NCBI GenBank assembly: GCA_964392775.1 | Contig: CAYMRD010000009.1 | Span: 62,001 to 126,000, forward strand | Length of the DNA: 64,000 nucleotides | Source: UKL13-3 sp964392775 | GTDB lineage: Bacteria; Bacteroidota; Bacteroidia; UKL13-3 | Direction: 5' to 3' | Shown: positions 35,364 to 44,107 of the stretch, in pieces | Layout: each line of letters starts with the position of its first letter | How positions within the stretch are numbered: the first letter of the stretch is position 1 | Notes under the pieces: model-generated | Told to the model about the DNA's origin: nothing | The model's database searches: none | What the model saw: the letters and a program-made list of their open reading frames with translations, nothing else | Made by a program: the position numbers and the translations under genes

Positions 35364-36212
35364 TCATTCTCCTAGCCCTATGTTATCAATTAACCTCACA
35401 TTTCCACACCACACAGCAATTAATGCTACATAATGCCGGCTTGCCTCAAATTGACTAGCCTCTTCAAGCGTATCCGCATCCACAATTGATACATATTCTG
35501 TTGTAATCAACCCGGTTTGAGCCAATATATCCACTGCCTCATTAGTTAATATTGCCGGAGTAATGGCGGGAAACCCTCGTTTTATATGAAACAAAGATTT
35601 AGAAACAAGTACCGAATCCTCCCGTTCTTGTTTTGATAGCCTTCTGTTTCGGGAGCTCATAGCCAACCCATCTTCCTCTCTCAATGTTTCTCCTAACACT
35701 AACTTCACCGGAATATTAAATTCTTTACACATCCGGGCTATTACGGCACATTGCTGATAATCTTTTCGACCAAAAAATGCCATGTCGGGTTCTACCACTT
35801 CAAACAAACGCTTTACAATCGTGATTACTCCGTCAAAATGGCCCGGCCTGAAGGATCCTTCAAGCGAATGGGTAACGGCTCCCCAATTATATGCCTGAAC
35901 GTTCAATCCTTGAGGATACATTTCGGCAGCATCAGGATGAAAAAGCACATCGCAGCCATTTTGCTCCAATAACAACATATCCTCTTCGAGGGTGCGTGGG
36001 TATTTGGCAAGGTCTTCTGCATTGTTAAATTGCGTGGGATTGACAAAGATGCTGCATACAGACAAGTCCGTTTTTGACTTGCTAAGTTGTATTAAAGAAA
36101 TATGCCCCTGGTGCAAAGCTCCCATCGTAGGAACAAAGCCAATTGTTTTTCCGAGTTGCCTCTGAGCATAAAGATAAGCCCTAAATGGGGCCGTTTGAGT
36201 GAAGAGTAACAA
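35364..36212 (-). CDS. panC: Pantothenate synthetase
   Basis: Joins pantoate and beta-alanine with ATP to make pantothenate, the coenzyme A precursor. 282 residues. GFVPTMGALHQGHISLI carries the HxGH nucleotide-binding motif (His34, His37); FVNPTQFNNAEDLAKYPR and FFGRKDYQQCAVI follow, and GLAMSSRNRRLS is the KMSKS-like equivalent. Full length. panD, commonly next to it in Bacteroidota, is not here; the divergent neighbour is the glycogen-synthase-like gene often found beside panC. Confidence 0.95.
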   Translation of the reverse strand: MLLFTQTAPFRAYLYAQRQLGKTIGFVPTMGALHQGHISLIQLSKSKTDLSVCSIFVNPTQFNNAEDLAKYPRTLEEDMLLLEQNGCDVLFHPDAAEMYPQGLNVQAYNWGAVTHSLEGSFRPGHFDGVITIVKRLFEVVEPDMAFFGRKDYQQCAVIARMCKEFNIPVKLVLGETLREEDGLAMSSRNRRLSKQEREDSVLVSKSLFHIKRGFPAITPAILTNEAVDILAQTGLITTEYVSIVDADTLEEASQFEASRHYVALIAVWCGNVRLIDNIGLGE

Positions 36213-36327
36213 ACTAGTATACTAATTATTAGCCAGTTAGCCGTTTTTAACAAAAGAAATGGGTCGAATATTACTTAATTTCTTCACAAATACCGTAATT
36301 TTGTATGCTTTTTTTTAGCACCCGTTT

Positions 36328-37146
36328 ATGTCAAAAAAGAAAATATTGTTCATTTCTTCGGAAATGACCCCCTTTCTACAGGTTAGCAGCGTAGGAGAAT
36401 TAGCGAGAAGACTTCCTCAAGCCATTCAGGAAAAAGACAACGAAATCAGGGTATTAATGCCGCGTTTCGGATGTATCAACGAAAGAAGAAACCGGTTGCA
36501 TGAAGTCGTTAGGCTATCAGGTATCAATATTACCATTGATGATAATGACAACCCTCTGACAATTAAGGTTGCCTCATTACCGGAAGCCAAAATGCAGGTT
36601 TATTTCCTCGATAACGAGGATTATTTCCACCGCAAGTTTGTGTACACTGACGAAAACAATCAGTTTTACGGGGACAATGATGAGCGTACTATCTTCTTTT
36701 GCAAGGGCGCGCTTGAAACCGTAAAAAAACTGGGATGGCAACCGGATATCATCCATTGCCATGGATGGATGACCAGCCTGATACCATTATACATGAAAAC
36801 GCTGTACAAGGCCGAACCGGTATTTAAAAATGCCAAAGTAGTATACTCTGTATTTGAAAACCAGTTTGATACTAACTTAGGTAAAGAGTTTGCCCGCAAA
36901 GCAAGCCTTAACACTATCGACAACAAACAAACTTCGGGATTGAGTGATTCGAGCTGTTCGGGTTTATACATGAATGGCATTACCCATGCCGATGCGGTAG
37001 TTAAATGCAGTGATGAGATTGCTCCTGAAGTAACTTCTTTCATGAAGAAACAAAAGGGTAAAATAATGATGGATCATACAAACGGGGAAGGTTACGTTGA
37101 AGAATACATTAAACTTTATGATAGTTTGCTTCAAAGACAAAACTAA
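36328..37146 (+). CDS. Glycogen/starch synthase-like protein, N-terminal GT5 domain only
   Basis: 272 residues, about half a glycogen synthase. It begins ILFISSEMTPFLQVSSVGELARRLPQAI, where the ADP-glucose loop KxGGLGDV of true synthases reads VSSVGELA, and has GWQPDIIHCHGWMTSLIPLYMKTLY, the conserved HCHDW-like block. The C-terminal nucleotide-binding domain is absent, and the end is at a normal stop, so this is the short Bacteroidota form rather than a truncation by mutation. Catalysis is doubtful. It diverges from panC and overlaps the DUF4270 gene. Confidence 0.85.
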   Translation: MSKKKILFISSEMTPFLQVSSVGELARRLPQAIQEKDNEIRVLMPRFGCINERRNRLHEVVRLSGINITIDDNDNPLTIKVASLPEAKMQVYFLDNEDYFHRKFVYTDENNQFYGDNDERTIFFCKGALETVKKLGWQPDIIHCHGWMTSLIPLYMKTLYKAEPVFKNAKVVYSVFENQFDTNLGKEFARKASLNTIDNKQTSGLSDSSCSGLYMNGITHADAVVKCSDEIAPEVTSFMKKQKGKIMMDHTNGEGYVEEYIKLYDSLLQRQN

Positions 37147-38473
37147 ACTCCTTCTTCTTCTCCTTCTTATTGGTTCTATTACCCCTTCGTGCCACAAAAA
37201 CGAAAACACGGTTGGTGATGACTTTGTAGGTGCGCTTGTAGGGTTTGACGTTAAGTCGATTGATACAACCCAAATTATTGCATATACTTCCATAGACGAT
37301 TCTGTTCTCACTCGTTATACTTCCTATTATTTGATGGGAAGTATGAATGACCCTGATTTTGGAACAGCCCATTCATCTATTATCACTCAATACATGCCTC
37401 CTACCCTTTCATCAGGCTGGGATAACTCAAGTATTCATATTGATTCGATTGTTTTACAGCTTAGATATGTTGGCCCAACTTTTAAGTATGGAAATCTAAA
37501 TTCAACGCAAACAATTAGAGTGTATGAGTTAGCTGAAGATATTAATGCAGACTCCAGTTATCGCTCTGATCGAAACTATCAATATGATGCAACAAAGCCT
37601 ATCGGAACCTGGCAGGGTGTTTTTAATCTTGAAGATAGCATACGATATACATACGCAGGACAAGCAGTCTCTTTAGCTCCACACCTACGCATCAAATTAG
37701 ACGCTCCGGAATATATCAACAAGTTTACATCGGCTAATAGCGCTGTATTTGCGAGTACCGGTGCATTTCAAGCTTATTTCAAAGGCTTAGTGATTGCACC
37801 CGATTGGTCGCCAACACCCGGACAAGGCGGTATCGCTCATATTGACCTTAAGACAGATAGCTACCTGCGCAATATGATTACTTCTGTTGTGGTGTATTAT
37901 GACAGTGTTCAAAAGGTTGAATTCCCGATTTACCCTGACGACAATATCAAATACAACAAGTTTTCGCATGAGCATACAGGTACCATTCCAATCCAACCAC
38001 GTATGGGTGGAGTGCACAGTGATGTTAATTATGTAAAGTCGATGGCCGGATTAAAAACCCGCATCTTATTGCCCAATATTTTCGACTATACAAAACAACA
38101 AAACATAGCCATCAATGGAGCGGAAATGATTATTCCGTTGGTTCAGGGAAGCACTTCTGATATGTACTCAGCTCCGGTTAGTATTCGTTTATTCGCATCA
38201 GATTCTCTGGGCAGAAATCAAATCATTACAGACGCTTTCTCTGGCCTCGACTATTACGGAGGTGTATACAATAGCTCGTCAAAGCAATACTCTTTTAATA
38301 TTATCCGACACGTTCAAAATTTGCTCACCCAATACAAACAGCATGGGTTAAACTATAATTATGGTTTAAATTTGTTTATTCAGGCAGATAATCCGGTTTC
38401 TGCCAGCAGGGCAATTATTGACACCCGCCCCGGAAAGATTAAACTAAAACTGAGCTACACTGTTATAAAGTAA
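37118..38473 (+). CDS. DUF4270 lipoprotein
   Basis: 451 residues from ATG 37118; the open frame also allows a TTG at 37097. Hydrophobic LLLLLLLIGSITPSC ends in a lipobox cysteine, so the protein is lipid-anchored and probably on the outer membrane. VGDDFVGALVGFDVKSIDTTQI, YYLMGSMNDPDFGTAHSSIITQ and the C-terminal RAIIDTRPGKIKLKLSYTVI are typical of DUF4270. Function unknown. It overlaps the glgA-like gene by 29 bp and is followed 3 bp later by DAHP synthase, so the three are co-transcribed. Confidence 0.9.
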   Translation: MIVCFKDKTKLLLLLLLIGSITPSCHKNENTVGDDFVGALVGFDVKSIDTTQIIAYTSIDDSVLTRYTSYYLMGSMNDPDFGTAHSSIITQYMPPTLSSGWDNSSIHIDSIVLQLRYVGPTFKYGNLNSTQTIRVYELAEDINADSSYRSDRNYQYDATKPIGTWQGVFNLEDSIRYTYAGQAVSLAPHLRIKLDAPEYINKFTSANSAVFASTGAFQAYFKGLVIAPDWSPTPGQGGIAHIDLKTDSYLRNMITSVVVYYDSVQKVEFPIYPDDNIKYNKFSHEHTGTIPIQPRMGGVHSDVNYVKSMAGLKTRILLPNIFDYTKQQNIAINGAEMIIPLVQGSTSDMYSAPVSIRLFASDSLGRNQIITDAFSGLDYYGGVYNSSSKQYSFNIIRHVQNLLTQYKQHGLNYNYGLNLFIQADNPVSASRAIIDTRPGKIKLKLSYTVIK

Positions 38474-38476
38474 GAG

Positions 38477-39502
38477 ATGATTATCAGGGTAAACACCACA
38501 AACGAAGTTGAGCTTGAAGGATTGTTGAGGTTGTTGCAGGCAGAAGCCCCGCATTTTCGTTTGTTGAAAAACGAAAGCATTATTGTAGCGCCAAGATATT
38601 TCTTCAAAGAACGTATTCAGCAATTTCCTCAGGTAGCCGAAATTATTGAGATTGATACGCCATACCAACTCGCCTCATCAAAATGGAAAACAGAAACTTC
38701 TTTTGAGGTAAAAGGTGTGCCTATCAGCAATCACTCATTTACGATAATGGCCGGCCCTTGCAGCGTTGAAACAGAAGAGCAAATTTTTGGAACTGCAGAA
38801 TTGCTGCATAAACTCGGCATCAAATTTATCCGTGGCGGAGCATACAAACCCCGCACTTCTCCTTATTCCTTTTTAGGTCTCGGAAAAAAAGGCCTTCAAT
38901 TGATGAAAGAAGCCGCCAACCAATATGATTTACGGGTTGTAACCGAAATTATGGATCTTAGTCTGTTGGATGAAGTGATGGAATACACCGACATTTTGCA
39001 GGTAGGCAGTCGCAACATGCAAAATTTTTTCATGTTGGGCGAGCTTGGCAAAACAGATAAACCTGTTTTGTTGAAGCGCGGAATGAATGCACGTGTAAAT
39101 GAATGGTTGCTTGCTGCCGAATATGTGTTGAGCGGAGGCAACTCCAAGGTTATTTTATGTGAACGCGGCATTCGCAGCTTTGATCCCGGAACCCGCAATG
39201 TGATGGATGTTGGAGTGATTCCTTTATTGAAAGAATTAAGTCACCTGCCTGTGATTGCCGACCCAAGCCACGGAACCGGAGCCGCTTCACGTGTTACACC
39301 GATGGCAATGGCCTGTGTAGCAGCCGGAGCAAACGGTTTGCTGATTGAAATTCACCCACACCCACAAAATGCACTCTCTGATAGTGCACAAACCATTTCA
39401 TTTGAACAGTTTACAAACCTTAAACAACAAGTGGATACTTTGCTGCTTGCTATAAATTCGGCTCAACCGCAAACACCTGTTTTGAAACCGCAAACATTGT
39501 AG
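38477..39502 (+). CDS. 3-deoxy-7-phosphoheptulonate (DAHP) synthase, type I beta
   Basis: First enzyme of the shikimate pathway: phosphoenolpyruvate plus erythrose 4-phosphate. 341 residues. The first 70 residues form the ferredoxin-like N-terminal extension typical of the beta subtype, used for feedback control in relatives. The barrel has IMAGPCSVETEEQIFGTAELL, RGGAYKPRTSPYSFLGLG, VLLKRGMNARVNEWLLAAEY, ILCERGIRSFDPGTRN, and DPSHGTGAASRVTPMA with the metal-binding residues. No chorismate mutase domain. Closely follows DUF4270. Confidence 0.93.
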   Translation: MIIRVNTTNEVELEGLLRLLQAEAPHFRLLKNESIIVAPRYFFKERIQQFPQVAEIIEIDTPYQLASSKWKTETSFEVKGVPISNHSFTIMAGPCSVETEEQIFGTAELLHKLGIKFIRGGAYKPRTSPYSFLGLGKKGLQLMKEAANQYDLRVVTEIMDLSLLDEVMEYTDILQVGSRNMQNFFMLGELGKTDKPVLLKRGMNARVNEWLLAAEYVLSGGNSKVILCERGIRSFDPGTRNVMDVGVIPLLKELSHLPVIADPSHGTGAASRVTPMAMACVAAGANGLLIEIHPHPQNALSDSAQTISFEQFTNLKQQVDTLLLAINSAQPQTPVLKPQTL

Positions 39503-39558
39503 TACATTTGGGCACAACGTCTATTTAACAACTTTCATCATACAACTATAAATAATCT

Positions 39559-41400
39559 ATGTGCGGAATTGTTGCATACATTGGTCATCGCGAAGCTTAC
39601 CCTATTGTCATCAAAGGATTGAAGCGTTTGGAATACCGCGGTTATGATAGTGCCGGAGTGGCTCTATTGAATGACAAAAAGGATTTTCTGATTTATAAGA
39701 AGAGTGGAAAGGTTAGTGATCTTGAAACATCCGTTGCCGCTCAAGACACGCATGCCTTAACCGGAATGGGTCATACCCGCTGGGCAACCCACGGTGCACC
39801 GAATGATGTGAATGCGCACCCGCACATGTCGCAAAACGGAGAGTTCGCAATTATTCACAACGGCATTATTGAAAACTACTCTTCACTCAAACAAGCCCTG
39901 ATTGAAAGAGGTCATCAATTCAAAAGCGAAACCGATACCGAAGTATTGATTCACCTCATTGAAGAAATTGCTAAAAACAGTGCGGTGAGTTTTGAAGAAG
40001 CCGTACGCATGGCTTTAACTCAGGTTGTGGGAGCTTACGCAATTGTAATCCTTTCTAAAAAGGATCCGAATTATCTTATTGGTGCCCGAAAAGGAAGTCC
40101 GATGGTTATTGGTGTGGGAGAAGGCGAACATTTTATTGCCAGTGATGCCACTCCAATTGTGGAATACACCCGCAACGTTATTTACCTGAATGATGGAGAG
40201 ATTGCCATCATTGATGGTCAGCAACTGACCGTTAAAACCATCGACAATACGATCAAAACCCCTTACATCCACGAACTCGAAATCAACCTTGAAAGCATTG
40301 AAAAAGGCGGTTTTGAGCATTTTATGATGAAAGAAATTTATGAGCAGCCCCGCTCAATCCTTGATTCATTTCGTGGACGGATTCACACCAACGAGGCAAC
40401 CATTACAATGGCTGGCGTAGATAAGTTTGAAGACAAGCTCAAAAATATCAAACGCATTATTATCGTAGGATGTGGAACCAGCTGGCATGCAGGATTGGTA
40501 GGAGAATATTTGTTTGAAGATTTTGCACGCATCCCGGTTGAGGTGGAATATGCATCCGAATTCCGCTACAGAAATCCTGTATTGGATGAAACCGATTTTG
40601 TAATTGCCATCTCGCAAAGCGGGGAAACTGCCGATACTCTGGCCGCACTTGAACTGGCAAAAAATAAAGGAGCAACCGTATTTGGCATTTGTAATGTAGT
40701 GGGCTCATCTATCCCACGTATGACTGATGCAGGCGCATACACACATGCCGGACCCGAAATTGGTGTGGCATCAACCAAAGCGTTTACCGCTCAGGTAACA
40801 GCCCTCATCTTAATGGCTCTTTCAATCGCGCAAAAAAAAGGAACCCTCAGCACCCAACGTTTGCGTGAATTGCTGACCGAATTGGAAACGATTCCTGCAA
40901 AAGTTGAAAAAACGTTGGAATCAAACGACTATATCAAAGGCATTGCCGAGCAGTTTAAAGACAGTCGTAATGCATTATACTTAGGTCGGGGATATGGTTT
41001 CCCTGTTGCTTTGGAAGGAGCGCTTAAACTCAAAGAAATTTCATACATCCACGCAGAAGGATATCCTGCTGCCGAAATGAAACATGGTCCTATTGCCTTA
41101 ATTGACGAGGAAATGCCGGTAGTTGTTATTGCCACACAACACAGCAACTACGAAAAAGTAATCAGCAATATTCAGGAAGTACGTGCACGTAAAGGAAAAG
41201 TGATTGCTATTGCTACCAAAGGTGATACACATATTAAGGAACACTCAGATTATGTTATTTACATTCCTCAATGCGAAGAGGCTATGTTACCTCTGCTGGC
41301 AACAATTCCATTGCAACTTCTGTCTTATCATACCGCTGTAATGCGCGGTTGCAATGTAGATCAGCCTCGAAACCTTGCAAAATCAGTTACGGTAGAATAA
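39559..41400 (+). CDS. glmS: Glutamine--fructose-6-phosphate aminotransferase (isomerizing)
   Basis: Makes glucosamine 6-phosphate for peptidoglycan and lipopolysaccharide. 613 residues. MCGIVAYIG exposes the N-terminal nucleophile Cys after removal of Met; GHTRWATHGAPNDVNAHPH, HNGIIENY and the class II glutaminase domain fill 1-240. Two SIS domains follow, with GCGTSWHAGLVGEY, ISQSGETADTLAALELA, and LGRGYGFPVALEGALKLKEISYIHAEGYPAAEMKHGP. The end LAKSVTVE is canonical. There is no ribozyme-like leader in the short 56-bp gap upstream. Confidence 0.97.
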   Translation: MCGIVAYIGHREAYPIVIKGLKRLEYRGYDSAGVALLNDKKDFLIYKKSGKVSDLETSVAAQDTHALTGMGHTRWATHGAPNDVNAHPHMSQNGEFAIIHNGIIENYSSLKQALIERGHQFKSETDTEVLIHLIEEIAKNSAVSFEEAVRMALTQVVGAYAIVILSKKDPNYLIGARKGSPMVIGVGEGEHFIASDATPIVEYTRNVIYLNDGEIAIIDGQQLTVKTIDNTIKTPYIHELEINLESIEKGGFEHFMMKEIYEQPRSILDSFRGRIHTNEATITMAGVDKFEDKLKNIKRIIIVGCGTSWHAGLVGEYLFEDFARIPVEVEYASEFRYRNPVLDETDFVIAISQSGETADTLAALELAKNKGATVFGICNVVGSSIPRMTDAGAYTHAGPEIGVASTKAFTAQVTALILMALSIAQKKGTLSTQRLRELLTELETIPAKVEKTLESNDYIKGIAEQFKDSRNALYLGRGYGFPVALEGALKLKEISYIHAEGYPAAEMKHGPIALIDEEMPVVVIATQHSNYEKVISNIQEVRARKGKVIAIATKGDTHIKEHSDYVIYIPQCEEAMLPLLATIPLQLLSYHTAVMRGCNVDQPRNLAKSVTVE

Positions 41401-41421
41401 TATTTCAAATCCGATTTAAAC

Positions 41422-41453
41422 AAAAATGCCACCCTTCAGGAGTGGCATTTTTT
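41422..41453 (+). terminator. Terminator of glmS
   Basis: AAAAATGCCAC (41422-41432) pairs perfectly with GTGGCATTTTT (41442-41452) around a 9-base loop and ends in a T run. Confidence 0.85.
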
Positions 41454-41470
41454 GTTAACGCAAATTCGAG

Positions 41471-41773
41471 TTATTCAATATTGGCACTGTAAACAGCATG
41501 CATCGGAATCAGGTAATTTCCTTCGATGGTAATCCCTTGAGGTCCCATAGCCAATACTTGTGTTTGCAGTGATTTAAAACCTTCGGTTGTATGAATCACC
41601 AGCAACGTTTTAAATTTCTCATTTTTTGACAACGTCATCGCTTTATCAAGAGATAGCAAACGCACACGCTTGTCTTCATCGCGTTGGTATACATCTCCCG
41701 AAGGAAAAGAACAAGACTCTAATTCTGCTGCTGTAATCGTTTGTATGTCGCGCAAATTTAATGCTGTATCCAT
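41471..41773 (-). CDS. Conserved hypothetical protein
   Basis: 100 residues from ATG 41773 (an upstream ATG at 41797 would add MKSEKKIK). It reads MDTALNLRDIQTITAAELESCSFPSGDVYQRDEDKRVRLLSLDKAMTLSKNEKFKTLLVI and ends GNYLIPMHAVYSANIE. The DVY-R-EDK-R-L-LD-A segment followed by short strands with G-T-E resembles a family of small Bacteroidota proteins of unknown function. No signal peptide or membrane helix. Convergent with glmS. Confidence 0.65.
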   Translation of the reverse strand: MDTALNLRDIQTITAAELESCSFPSGDVYQRDEDKRVRLLSLDKAMTLSKNEKFKTLLVIHTTEGFKSLQTQVLAMGPQGITIEGNYLIPMHAVYSANIE

Positions 41774-41838
41774 TTTTATCTTTTTCTCAGACTTCAATAT
41801 GATCTGATGTAAATTTTGATGATTAATATGGCTTGTTT

Positions 41839-41990
41839 AGTACACGAAGGCACGAATTTCTTAAAAAAGAAGAAAGGCACTAAACATTGTCGAAAGTAAA
41901 AGAGGCATCATTCATAATCGTATGCTCATTCTAAATTCATTCTTTGTATCTTATATCTTTCTTCTTTTAGTGCCCTTTGCTTTGTGTACA
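41839..41990. repeat. Inverted repeat of the ACACGAAGRCAC type
   Basis: AGTACACGAAGGCAC near 41839 and AAGAAGAAAGGCACTAAA near 41868 pair with TTTAGTGCC and TTTGTGTACA near 41966-41990. A relative lies at 25233-25352. It fills the gap between two minus-strand genes. Confidence 0.6.
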
Positions 41991-42011
41991 AAAGGAGCGT
42001 CCAATATTTCC

Positions 42012-42617
42012 TTACAATGCTGCTTCAAATCTGCGACTTACTTCGTCCCAGTTTACTACACTCCAGAAAGCAGTGCAATAATCAGGTCTGCGGTTTTGGT
42101 AATGCAAATAGTAAGCATGTTCCCAAACATCCAGTCCCAAAACAGGCGTGCCTTTGCAATCGGTAACAACATCCATCAATGGATTATCCTGATTAGGAGT
42201 TGAACAGATTTTCAACTTACCCTCCTCAACACATAACCAGGCCCATCCCGAACCAAAACGTGTAGCTGCCGCTTTGTTAAACTCTTCTTTGAATTTATCC
42301 ATTCCACCCAAGTCACTGTTAATAGCAGCCTCAAGCTTAGCCGAAGGTTTGGATGGTGTTCCGCTCATAATGCTCCAGAACAATGAGTGGTTGTAATGCC
42401 CGCCACCATTGTTGCGCACAGCAGCAGGGTATTTACTGATGTTTTTGCAAATTTCTTCAATGCTCAGTTTTTCAGCATCCGTTCCTGCAATCGCATTGTT
42501 CAAATTGGTAACATAAGCGTTGTGGTGTTTGCTGTAGTGAATTTCCATGGTACGTGCGTCAATATGTGGTTCAAGCGCATCGTAAGCATAAGGAAGTTTT
42601 GGTAATTCGAAAGCCAT
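42012..42617 (-). CDS. sod: Superoxide dismutase (Fe/Mn)
   Basis: Cytosolic detoxification of superoxide. 201 residues, no signal peptide. Metal ligands lie in MEIHYSKHHNAYV, GGGHYNHSLFW, and LGLDVWEHAYYLHYQNRR (Asp-Val-Trp-Glu-His), and the core GSGWAWLCVEEGKL is complete. The metal cannot be settled from sequence alone; iron, manganese or either are possible in Bacteroidota. Confidence 0.95.
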   Translation of the reverse strand: MAFELPKLPYAYDALEPHIDARTMEIHYSKHHNAYVTNLNNAIAGTDAEKLSIEEICKNISKYPAAVRNNGGGHYNHSLFWSIMSGTPSKPSAKLEAAINSDLGGMDKFKEEFNKAAATRFGSGWAWLCVEEGKLKICSTPNQDNPLMDVVTDCKGTPVLGLDVWEHAYYLHYQNRRPDYCTAFWSVVNWDEVSRRFEAAL

Positions 42618-42780
42618 ATTGTTAAAATATTAATGGTTGATAAATAGATGAGAGGCGAATATAAATCTAATTAAAGAATAAACGAATGGAAGACGGAGTT
42701 GTTTGACAACCCAACAAATAATCATATTGTATGGTAACAGGATTTTTGTACTTTCACTTTACGTTTTAAACACCATAACT

Positions 42781-43326
42781 ATGACTAAAGTTTTGACCCT
42801 CCCCCTTATCATTCTGGGCTTAGTACTGTTTCTTTTTGGCTTTATTGCCGTAACAGCGCCAAACATGTCCGTTGATACGCTAATGCTTTATTTGGCGTAC
42901 ATGTTAATAGCTGTTGGAGGTGTTGCCGCAATTGTTGGACTCATTATTCGAAAAAGCACCAAAAGCTGGTATGTCAGCTTTATGATGGGTATCCTGCTAT
43001 TCGCGGTGGGCTTCATTGTGTTTTTAAAAAACAATGAAGCCGCACATTACTACAATTTATTTATTGCCGGCTGGGCAGCGCTAATGGGAGCCTCACTGAT
43101 TGTGGCCTCCTTCTTTCAAAAACAATTGCGTATTGTATTGATTGTAAACGGTATGATGTCGCTTGGGTTTGGACTGGTGATTTATTTTAACCCTTTTACC
43201 GGTACCAATACCCTCAATTTTATGGTAGGATTTTACACACTTCTGTTAAGTGTGATGTTATTATACTTGGCTTTCAAGGCTTTTCGATCCGGAAAAGCAG
43301 AAGCTAAACCTAGCGAAGTTTCTTGA
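42781..43326 (+). CDS. HdeD/DUF308-like membrane protein
   Basis: 181 residues from ATG 42781; the longer frame to 42703 adds an unlikely N-terminus. Six hydrophobic helices in three pairs (LTLPLIILGLVLFLFGFIAV, LMLYLAYMLIAVGGVAAIVGLII, YVSFMMGILLFAVGFIVFL, LFIAGWAALMGASLIVASFF, IVLIVNGMMSLGFGLVIYF, FMVGFYTLLLSVMLLYLAF), the DUF308/HdeD layout, then a short charged tail. Function unknown. Its 3' end overlaps the convergent tadA gene by 17 bp. Confidence 0.8.
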   Translation: MTKVLTLPLIILGLVLFLFGFIAVTAPNMSVDTLMLYLAYMLIAVGGVAAIVGLIIRKSTKSWYVSFMMGILLFAVGFIVFLKNNEAAHYYNLFIAGWAALMGASLIVASFFQKQLRIVLIVNGMMSLGFGLVIYFNPFTGTNTLNFMVGFYTLLLSVMLLYLAFKAFRSGKAEAKPSEVS

Positions 43327-43750
43327 AAAAAGTTTTTACCAGTTCGGCACACTCATCGGCCATAATACCGCTGATAACCTCTGTTTTGGGGTGAAGGGAG
43401 TTCCCCGCTTTTTTGTAGCCACGTTTTTCATCCGAAGCGCCATACACAACCTTCCCGATCTGGCTCCAAAACAAAGCCCCTCCGCACATTACACAAGGTT
43501 CGAGGGTTACATACAATGTGCAATCTATCAGGTATTTTGCGCCAATATAGTTGGCAGCAGCCGTAATGGCCTGCATCTCGGCATGGGCCGTAACATCGTT
43601 CAGGCGTTCGGTATGGTTATGCCCCTTCCCGATAATTTTATTTTGGGCAACAATCACAGCTCCAACGGGCACTTCGCCTGCATCAAAAGCCTTTTGGGCT
43701 TCGGCAAGTGCTTGTTTCATGAAATATTCGTGTGAAAAAAGTTCAGACAT
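43310..43750 (-). CDS. tadA: tRNA-specific adenosine deaminase
   Basis: Deaminates the wobble adenosine of tRNA-Arg(ACG) to inosine. 146 residues from ATG 43750 (another ATG lies four codons upstream at 43762). Zinc ligands: TAHAEMQAITAAA (His and catalytic Glu) and TLEPCVMCGGALFWSQI (two Cys). GEVPVGAVIV and the C-terminal ISGIMADECAELVKTFFKKLR match TadA. Guanine deaminase-like relatives are less likely given VCPV-free standard spacing and the C-terminal tail. Confidence 0.9.
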   Translation of the reverse strand: MSELFSHEYFMKQALAEAQKAFDAGEVPVGAVIVAQNKIIGKGHNHTERLNDVTAHAEMQAITAAANYIGAKYLIDCTLYVTLEPCVMCGGALFWSQIGKVVYGASDEKRGYKKAGNSLHPKTEVISGIMADECAELVKTFFKKLR

Positions 43751-43778
43751 ATTGTGCTGCAAGTATACAAATAAAAAA

Positions 43779-43800
43779 AACCCGGTTGCCCGGGTTCTTT
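43779..43800 (+). terminator. Hairpin with T run upstream of tadA
   Basis: AACCCGG (43779-43785) pairs with CCGGGTT (43790-43796), followed by CTTTTTCT. It is oriented to stop plus-strand transcription, such as run-through from the DUF308 gene across tadA. Confidence 0.6.
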
Positions 43801-43815
43801 TTCTGCTATGAAAAG

Positions 43816-43844
43816 AACAACTACAAACACCATAAGTAGTTGTT
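43816..43844. other. Second hairpin in the tadA-aspS gap
   Basis: AACAACTAC (43816-43824) pairs perfectly with GTAGTTGTT (43836-43844) around an 11-base loop. It may be part of a regulatory RNA or a divergent operator; nothing further can be said. Confidence 0.4.
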
Positions 43845-44107
43845 GTTTCCTTATTAATTTGAATTTTTCAAATTGAACTAATCAAAAATAGCCGGAGCAA
43901 AATTTATTACGTGTAGAATTTGAACTACATACCAATTAATATTCATTAAAAAATTGGGCCCTTATTTAGAATGAATGACACACCTAATGCACTATAAAAT
44001 TAGATGCAGAAGCCTTACATAGCTATGCTTGGTATTAATTTTACTATTTTCGCGCTCCAATAACCAAGCACACCTGAGTCACATCAGGCACTCAACGAAA
44101 TTTATTT

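Larger units (their letters stand above)
43763..44107. other. Intergenic region between tadA and aspS
   Basis: 345 bp between divergent genes. It contains a GC hairpin with T run at 43779-43800, a second hairpin at 43816-43844, and a -7-like TATTTTCG (44045-44052) 55 bp before aspS. Otherwise AT-rich with no gene. Confidence 0.5.

Noticed and set aside
39503..39558. glmS ribozyme or riboswitch upstream of glmS
   Set aside because: The gap to the preceding gene is only 56 bp, too short for the ribozyme, and no matching structure is seen.
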